Below, in pieces: positions 57,184-64,000 of a stretch of DNA of 64,000 bases. The DNA is from Terfezia claveryi (Eukaryota; Ascomycota; Pezizomycetes; Pezizales; Pezizaceae). The stretch covers positions 81,484 through 145,483 of the forward strand of contig WHUX01000136.1 in assembly GCA_015179025.1 (NCBI GenBank), written 5' to 3'. Within the stretch, counting starts at the first letter, position 1. Each line of letters begins with the position of its first letter. Both the position numbers and the translations under genes were made by a program. The notes below the pieces were generated by a model. That model had not been told where the DNA came from and made no database searches. It was given only the letters and a program-made list of their open reading frames with translations.

Positions 57184-60100
57184 CTGAATGCTGGTTGAGG
57201 CCGATACGGTAGCATATGATAATATGGCATACAGTAATGGGCTAGAAGGGGGACAATCGGGAGCGGGACTAATTGGTTGTTTTTAATTTGTTGTTAATGG
57301 CTTTTGTTTATTTGTTTTAGGGTGTACCGGTGGTTTCATTTGTTTAAAGGAAAATACCCTTTTTAATTTTTGGGCATGGGTTTTCATACACGAGCTGGCT
57401 GGCTGGCTCGCTTCATGGGAATACGGAAACAAAAAGTTTTTATGGGAAGAGATCGAGAAACCTCGTGAAACGGTTTCTTAATTCATACAAGGATATATCA
57501 ATGGGCATCGTTCAATGCATATCATCATCCATTTCCTTTTCAGGACTGTTATATATGACTTCCGTGTCTGCCTTAGGTCCGGAAGGATACCCTGTTGAAT
57601 GTATCAAACTTTCAAACCTCCTCTTCACTCTTCTTTAGATTCAACGTTCCGCATTCTGTTTGCGTAAAAAGCACTCTATGTTTCCCAGCGCCTTTGCCGA
57701 ATCCTTCGTTTCTTTAATTCATATCTCTTTTTGTATCTGTGTTTAGCGAGCGAGCGGCCTTTTGCACTATTTTTAGTTTACTGCTTTGCTTAGGAAGATA
57801 TTGGGAGCGGAGCGCGGGTTGCCTAATTTTGAATTCTCTTGTCGGCTACTATGTATAAGGGTGATTATGATTGTGCTCGTGCGAGGTACTGAGATCTATA
57901 TGAGCGTTGGTGTCTGGTGTAAACTATATATATGTATAGGGAGGCACATTGGGTTTGATTGACAGGCAAATGAACTGCTGGGGGAGGTACCAAGTTCTTT
58001 CTGGGTGTTGGTGTCTGGTATAAACTACACACATATATATAGGAGGGCACATTGGATTTGACTGACACACACGAATAGCTATGGATGCATGGCTCTTGGT
58101 AAATTCTTGATATCCATAGATTTTATGTGCCTGTACTGTAATAATTATATTGAACTTGCCAGGTAGAAAAGTGTTGTTTTTACCAGTGAGGAGGCCAGGT
58201 GCTCTCTACAACAACCACGGGGTGGTAACGATATCGATTTGGGAGGGCATTTCAAGTCCTGCAAGACTGACCCTACTATATGTGCTTCAAATCCATGGCT
58301 CGCCGATGTTTCCTAGGCCTGCAGCCTCCTAAGGTGGCCAGGGGTGGGGGGTGATATATATAGTTTTTTTCCTCGAAACAAGATTCTGCGCTCCCCCCCC
58401 CCCAAATAGTACTATATATAGCTCCTGAATCATCTAGAACGGGTGGGGTGTAGGTGGACTTAGCTGGTCGGGGCAGGGTTTCCTGGGCTCGGAATTTAAC
58501 CTTGGCTTATAGTTAAGTAGTTATACCACTAAATTTCCAGGGATTGAAACCCTCCTCCCCCAACTTCCCCCCCCCCCCTAAAAGAAAAAATGTAACACCT
58601 AAATAGGGCTGCTACATACATATGTTATAGCTAGCTATTCATACGCATTAAAAGAAATAGTTCAGTGACACTTTGTATATATATGATAATATGATATAAT
58701 GTAGCTTAAGGTGTCCAGCTATATAACAAATATAGCTTATATACACGGGTAGGTAGTTTCAGTGCATATGATATAATGTAGCTTAATGTGTCCATGGCGA
58801 GGCAGCTATAGCTTACATATGTACATACATAGAAAGTGGTAGGTGGGGTAGGTAGGTGGGTAGGTAAGTAGGTGGGTACGTAGGTAGGTAGGTGGTAGTC
58901 TGCGAGGGGTAGTGCAACCAGACCAGGTAGGTGGGTAGGTAGGTAGGTTACTTGGTTGCATACTAGTCAGGTTGGCACGTTGCATACAAGTATAACATGC
59001 TTCCTTTTTGGGGACCCAAAGTTTGCTGCTACCCTATTTGGCTTAGCAATGCCAAGGCAATGAAATAAATACTTATATCCCCCCCCCAAACGTTTCCTCG
59101 ACAATAATTACCCCGAACTGCGCGCTCTGCAACCCCTGGTCAATATTCCCTGTCGACAGCTCGCCAGCCGGAAAGCTTTCCGATGGAACATGGGCTGCTG
59201 TCGGTGGATAATATATGCGCAATTTCGAATCGTGGGAATACTCTGCAGTTTGACGCGTGGTGGGAATTTACTGCCCGTAATGTAAGGTTATCGATTGAAC
59301 TCCCCAGTTGCCTGGTTTCACTGCAGCTAGAGTGTCTGATCCCTCTATGGCTATCATACTAGCTTTTATATATTACTCTATACCCGCTCAGGGGGAGCGG
59401 GATGAACTATAGACGTTCCTTGCCTGAGATTCTGGAAAAAGCTGCTGGCGCACCGATCCCTGCCATCTAGCAAACCCAGATCAAAGGCCAAATTCGGGTT
59501 TTCTAGAATATTCGTCCATATATATCCCCTCTATCGCTTCTACCTAGCATCAGGTTGCCTTATACCCCTCCGTTACAACTTATCTATATATGTCGAATTC
59601 CTGGGAACCAAGAAATATAGAGTCGATCGAGGAGTTAATGCCTTTCCAAGATTTAGCTTATGAAATGCAGGCATGTTAATAGGCATTTTGAGACAATGAC
59701 TAAAAACGTAGCTTTGAGCCTGAAAAAAAAACATGCGGTATTAGGAAGTAATCGCCTCCGAGCATCTGCATGGTGTGTGAACCTACATGCAGGTTCACGA
59801 ATTCGAATGCTTTTATATTTTGATCCGGAATTAAGGTACGGAGGCCGGGAAAGTTGACATGGTTGAAAGTTCCTATAGACGGTATATATTGAAGCGGAAG
59901 TGCTGCACCTTTTTTTCTTTCTCACGTCACCCCAGTTGCGGATCAAACCAGACACTCATCCCTGAGTATTCGTTCTCTTTGTTGTGCGGGGAGCAATTGT
60001 GTTGTTCTGCTATATTGACAGTTGAAGGGTTCAAGTAGCTGGAGATTGGAGCAAGGAAAGACCGTTACTGTGCTGTGCGTATGTAGTTGAGAAGAGTGAG

Positions 60101-60363
60101 TTTGAGGTGCGTGGAGACTGCTCCGAGTCGTTCAAGACGAAGGCCAGCTTCTGGGTGTAGAAAAAAGGCATCAAGGAGAGAGCTTATATGTTTGACATTA
60201 GTTCCATTTCTATTTGCGGGATAATACAGTAGTGCGCGGAGCCCCACACCCGCAAGCATTATTCCTTCGGGCGGGATGTTGGATAATTACTGTATGTCGC
60301 CTAAATTCCCTCGCCCTGAGTTGCAAATCTTGGCAACAGTTACATTGCATATCCAATACCTCA
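57184..60363. other. Long spacer with minisatellites; no gene recognised
   Basis: Over 3 kb. It holds a two-copy direct repeat of about 101-bp period (57906-57965 and 58007-58070, GTTGGTGTCTGGT..CACATTGG), C-runs at 58395-58403 and 58569-58578, and a GTAGGTAGGTGG microsatellite at 58838-58950. There is also a duplicated ATATGATATAATGTAGCTTAA at 58689 and 58767. A weak tRNA-like or SINE-like piece lies on the minus strand near 58480-58550. ORFs lack motifs. Confidence 0.55.
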
Positions 60364-61266
60364 ATGGGGTCCACTGACCACGCAACTCCAGTCATGGAGT
60401 CTCCATTCTCCCTCTTGACTTCACTACGATGGGACCCGATACTGAAGGACCATCCAGACTGTGTATATGGTGCGCCGTTTTACCTACTTGGTCATCATAG
60501 GGAGAGGTTATTGAATGCGGCAAGGTGGTTTAATGAGAGGGGGACATATTTGCAGGGTTGGGTAAATGGGGAAGCGCAATTGCATGGTTGGAGGATGTTG
60601 AGGGTTTTGAGAGGGATTTAGTGGGGGGTATAAGGAGTAGTGGCGTGGATGTTGAGGTGCCGTTGAGGGTAAGTCAGAATCCCACAGATAACAAGCACTT
60701 GAACCCGTATTCACACTACTTCTAGGTCCGAGTAACCCTCCCGGCCCGCTCCAAAACCTCCCCCAAATTCACCATAACTGCTGTCCCCACTCCTTCCGTG
60801 CCTTTCTCACACTCTTCCCAGAATCCCTCTGTCCCTCCCCGACTCAGAAGAACCTCCATCGACTTTCACCTCTTCCTGGACCCTCCATATCGACACTCTC
60901 CCCACTCTCCCTACCTCTCTTACCTCCCACAAAACCACTGCCCGTCGGCACTACGATTTCAGTCGCGAGCGGTGCGCTCTCCCGCCGTTAGGATCCGCGG
61001 GGGCAAATAACGAAGTGGTGATGTATAATCCGGATGGGGACGTGATGGAGGGGACGTTTACGACGCTGTATTTCTGGAGGAAGGAGGAGGGTGGGTGGAT
61101 TACTCCTAGCTTGGAGGCGGGGGGTTGTGAGGCGACGGTCAGGAAGTGGTTATTGGAGAGGGGCGTGGTGAAGGAAGGTGGAATTAAGGTGGAGGAGGTG
61201 AGGAGGGGAGAGTGGGTGGTGATGAGTAATGCGGTGAGGGGAGTTTGGGGTGGGCGGGTGGTTTAA
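60364..61266 (+). pseudogene. Aminodeoxychorismate lyase (class IV aminotransferase fold) with two apparent frameshifts
   Basis: Would convert 4-amino-4-deoxychorismate to p-aminobenzoate in folate synthesis (PLP enzyme). It starts MGSTDHATPVMESPFSLLTS, followed by the usual LRWDP..YLLGHHRERLLNAARWF. The frame is lost at a G-run near 60600-60630 but resumes as ERDLVGGIRSSGVDVEVPLR up to a 57-bp intron (60669-60725). Exon 2 gives VRVTLPARSKTSPKFTI..TSIDFHLFLD. A second shift near 60885-60900 leads to HKTTARRHYDFSRERC, NNEVVMYNPDGDVMEGTFTT and WITPSLEAGGCEATVRKWLL to the stop at 61266. All expected blocks are present. Either a recent pseudogene or two single-base errors in the sequence at homopolymers. 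Confidence 0.72.
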
Positions 61267-61904
61267 ATGGAAGTGAAAGGACACAGTGGAGCTATGTTCT
61301 GGCCTGCATTGACAGGAGGTAAACTCGAGAGATGCCCTAGGTGAAGGAATAGATATTCTGGTTAAAGCATATCCTATTCAATTTGGTTTTCAAATTCTGG
61401 TTCTATTATAGATAAGATAAGAGCTGCTGGTACCCTTCCACATTCATTGGGATGTTAAATTGTTAATTTTGATTTTTTTCCTGTGTTTTAAAGAGCTTCC
61501 CAGTGCAACTGCTCCCCTCATTACCCTGATTTCTCTCTTGCTCCGGTTAATGTATTCTTCTTTCCCTGGTGGACAAGCTCTGATGTCTCTTGTCTACTCT
61601 ATAATCATCATATTTGTTCAAAGCTAAATTACATAACAAAATAACTGCTCTCAATTCCCGGAATTCTATTTTTCAACTCAATCCACAGTCTAACTAATAA
61701 CAATAATTTCCACGAAATTGCGTGAATTGGTCCATTCAATCAAAATTCCTGAAACAAAGAAAAAGGCAAAAATTCTTAAGAAAAATAGTACATAATACCA
61801 TTATGCCCCTCAGTTGCAAATGATGCCCGGCCAAGAAAAATAGAATTGGGGTTCAAGCCTGTTAAACTAGACAACCTTGCATGCGTCACTGGGTCGGGGA
61901 TCAT
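61267..61904. other. Spacer between convergent genes
   Basis: About 640 bp, 3' sides of the lyase (+) and of the Lys/Pro-rich gene (-). AT-rich, no feature seen. Confidence 0.5.
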
Positions 61905-62411
61905 TTATGGAGTAGTTGTGTCTGGGTTCTCAGTAAGAGGATTCTCGGATTCAGTATTGACAGTGGGATCCGATGGAGTGGGCTTCTGTTCGCCGGGTGG
62001 GGTCTTTGTATCAGGCTTCTCCGGCTTGGTACCTGATGGTGGTGGTCCGTCTGGCTTCTCCTCAAGTTTTTCCGGCTCCTCACCATCTAGGTCCTTTGGT
62101 CCCTCCTCTGACTCTGGCTTCTCTGGCTTCTTTCCCCCCTTGTTCTTTGGCTTCTGTTCCCCATGCTTCGTTGGCTTCTTGACCTTCCTCATGCGATCCT
62201 TCTTGTCACCCTTGCCCTTCCAAGACTTTTGGCAAGTCTTCCTGGGGCCCTTGCACTTGTACATGAGTTTATCGGCAATGTTCATATTCGGCTTTTTGTC
62301 CATGATGTGGACTGTACCGTCTTTGGAATCTGGACCTGGGTGGGTAGGCATGGCGACGACGGAGGTGAAGACGAGGAGGGTGAGGGCGAGGATAGCTTTG
62401 GAGAGTTGCAT
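61905..62411 (-). CDS. Small secreted Lys/Pro/Glu-rich protein, 168 aa, unknown function
   Basis: Unrecognised. Start set at 62411: MQLSKAILALTLLVFTSVVA is a signal peptide, and the longer in-frame extension upstream is not. A short segment with two Cys (YKCKGPRKTCQKSWKGKG) is followed by a disordered tail full of KP, EKP and PPP words (KKPEKPESEEGPKDLDGEEP), shifting from basic to acidic. Intact single exon. Such small charged secreted proteins are common in fungi as wall proteins or candidate effectors; nothing here distinguishes these. Confidence 0.65.
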   Translation of the reverse strand: MQLSKAILALTLLVFTSVVAMPTHPGPDSKDGTVHIMDKKPNMNIADKLMYKCKGPRKTCQKSWKGKGDKKDRMRKVKKPTKHGEQKPKNKGGKKPEKPESEEGPKDLDGEEPEKLEEKPDGPPPSGTKPEKPDTKTPPGEQKPTPSDPTVNTESENPLTENPDTTTP

Positions 62412-63259
62412 TTTGATGGAGTTTATGCAAAATGAAAGATTTGGATTCCGTGGGATTTTGAGGTATACACCTAGAGGATGGTAATCAAAATTTCGTGAAG
62501 AGTTGTTATAATGTAAGAAGCGAGAGGCTCTATCAAAGAGTAATATCAAAAATGGTATGTAAATATGCAGAAAGACGGGGAAAGAAGGAACTGCCCAAGA
62601 TCAACTTAAGAGCTTTGCAATTGATGATGTTAAGGAATGTTAGAATGAAGAACGAAATGGGAGAGAGATATCTGGGTATCTTATACCTTCACAAACCCCC
62701 ATTATCTCACAAAATAGCCAATTCACCGGTGCTTTCATTGCATTAATGGTGAGCCCGGGATTGCCTTGTACAGTTTCGCAAATATATGGACTAGATATTT
62801 TTAGAGCTTAGTGTTTTTGACGTCCACTTCCCAAGATTTATCTAGATCCAGAATCATGTGATCGAGTACCCATGCTCTGTTTTCCTTACTTCTTGCAAGC
62901 GCTGCGGAGTTAGCATGCTGACAGCAGCAATGCTGTTAAACGATTGGAGTTGTCCACAGTTGCGGAATATCTCCAATGCCAAGCTGACAGGCGACTTGAA
63001 GTTTCGGCTCCACCCCTCAAACCTGTACCGGGAGGCAAGTCAGCCGCAGATAGCAAGCAAGAAGACGAGAATTACTTATGTCATTAATAACCCCGTTTTT
63101 GCCAGATTCATTGGTAGGTGTCCCTCGCACCGAGCAGTCTGTTGTTTGAAGAAGGCTGACCGGTGTGTTCCATTCAGGCCAACCATAGACTCCAAATCAG
63201 ACCAGGACCGTATCCTCGAGCTTCTATGCAGCCTACTCCCAAGAAAACTGTACGACCTC
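62412..63259. other. No confident gene
   Basis: Upstream of the Lys/Pro-rich gene, with a 156-codon ORF (62858-63328) that runs into the solo LTR and has no recognisable domain. A possible intron with GTAGGT at 63115 and TTCAG at 63178 does not give an open frame. Confidence 0.45.
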
Positions 63260-63264
63260 CAAGG

Positions 63265-63631
63265 TGTTGAAAAGTACGTGAGTCACACTGCTGATCACAT
63301 CGCTCATCGTAGCCTGCACAGGTTATGACGTTATGACGATACCACACGTAACTGCAGCACATACCTGCTTTTATGGCAAATACTTGCTTATCTCTTCATG
63401 TATATATAGAGCTCTTCATGATGCGAACCTAGAGGTTAGATGAATATATACATACACTTGTATATACGTACTCTAATACGCATATACGTGCTCTTCATAC
63501 GTAACACTCACGTACGCCATTCACGCACACACACACACTTTACGCATATATCTCAGGCGAAATGATCCTTATTGGCCATTCATCTATCCATCCGTTGCTG
63601 TGTTGCTATCCATAACCTTGTCACTCCAACA
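63265..63631. mobile_element. Solo LTR of the copia family at 29.8 kb, 367 bp, with CAAGG duplication
   Basis: Begins TGTTGAAAAGTACGTGAGTC and ends GTCACTCCAACA (TGTTG/CAACA tips). CAAGG flanks it on both sides (63260-63264 and 63632-63636). The sequence follows the LTR at 29779-30165 throughout, including GTATATATAGAG, the ATACAT/CACTC microsatellite and the last 60 bp. It is in the same orientation and arose by LTR-LTR recombination. Confidence 0.9.
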
Positions 63632-63636
63632 CAAGG

Positions 63637-64000
63637 AAGCTTGAGAGAAGAGAAATGTGATAAGTCAAGTGACAAGATAGAGATGGACGTAGACGGTGTC
63701 AGGTAGAGGATTGAGCCCGGCAAAGTGCCTTTGGCACCTCCACCCACCAGACATTTCCAAAACGTCCTCATTGGCCTCAACTCCATCACTACAGCCCTCA
63801 CCACCTTTGCCTCTGCACGTCTTCCCTACGCAAATCTCAGTCTCAGCCCCGAAAGGAACGGAAACGGAAACGGAAACCTATTCCACTTCAGCCAACCACC
63901 GACACCCCTCCACAACGCTAACCTACGATAATATTCCTCACTCGCACCGACTCCAACCCACTCTACTCCATGCACACCTACCCATGCTTCTACCTCTCCT
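63637..64000. other. Window end; possible partial gene
   Basis: A short plus-strand reading (63725-63931) rich in Pro, Ala and Asn, with GNGNGN, has no recognisable domain. It may be part of a gene beyond the window but nothing supports that firmly. Confidence 0.3.

Noticed and set aside
58480..58550. tRNA or tRNA-derived SINE on the minus strand
   Set aside because: TTTAGTGGTATAACTA resembles an A box and GGTTAAATTCCG a B box at suitable spacing, but the T stem does not pair and the anticodon arm is irregular.
62858..63328. 156-codon plus-strand ORF
   Set aside because: Its end lies inside the solo LTR that begins at 63265, so the frame is partly fortuitous; no domain seen.

Overview
The window looks like nuclear DNA of a filamentous ascomycete (Pezizomycotina; I cannot fix the order). 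Genes are sparse. Introns are short (56-102 bp) with GT..AG ends and CTNAC-type branch points. The intact genes encode fungal secretory and cell-wall proteins. Repeats are AT-rich and broken by in-frame TAG, TAA and TGA codons, the pattern expected from C-to-T decay such as repeat-induced point mutation (RIP). There is no rRNA, convincing tRNA or CRISPR.

Layout. 1-6.5 kb: an intact CE16-type esterase (+) and an intact GH55 exo-beta-1,3-glucanase (-). 6.5-10.3 kb: no gene seen. 10.3-24.3 kb: a decayed ~14 kb element bounded by matching, inverted, hairpin-rich ends. It holds a coiled-coil / Arg-Asp-rich gene (A, -), a divergent unknown gene (B, +), arrays of hairpin repeats and a 178-bp satellite, a RecQ-type helicase (+) and a DUF6589-like transposase candidate (-). 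A fresher solo LTR sits inside it. 25.5-26.1 kb: a small GPI-type protein (-). 27.6-28.8 kb: probable remnant of a secreted Ser/Thr-rich protein. 29.8-34.7 kb: a truncated Ty1/copia element followed by a complete but decayed pogo-like element with ~175-bp inverted ends and TA duplications. 36-39.2 kb: an intact membrane-anchored SDR and a cysteine-rich GPI-type protein. 40.2-41.5 kb: a copia fragment with an intact Gag ORF. 42.1-42.4 kb: a MITE-like element. 43.07-53.94 kb: a CACTA-like (Tnp2) transposon with CACTGTGG ends, a Tnp2 transposase (+), an AT-hook accessory gene (-), and between them a cassette of inverted repeats around a second gene-B homologue. 55.8-57.2 kb: a disordered PY-motif protein. 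60.4-61.3 kb: an aminodeoxychorismate lyase gene with two apparent frameshifts. 61.9-62.4 kb: a small Lys/Pro-rich secreted protein. 63.27-63.63 kb: a solo LTR of the same family as the copia at 29.8 kb.

The most novel material is the 14 kb element, and the gene-B family it shares with the cassette inside the CACTA element. I do not recognise gene A or gene B. The combination of RecQ, a DUF6589-like protein, A and B between hairpin ends does not match any transposon class I can name.
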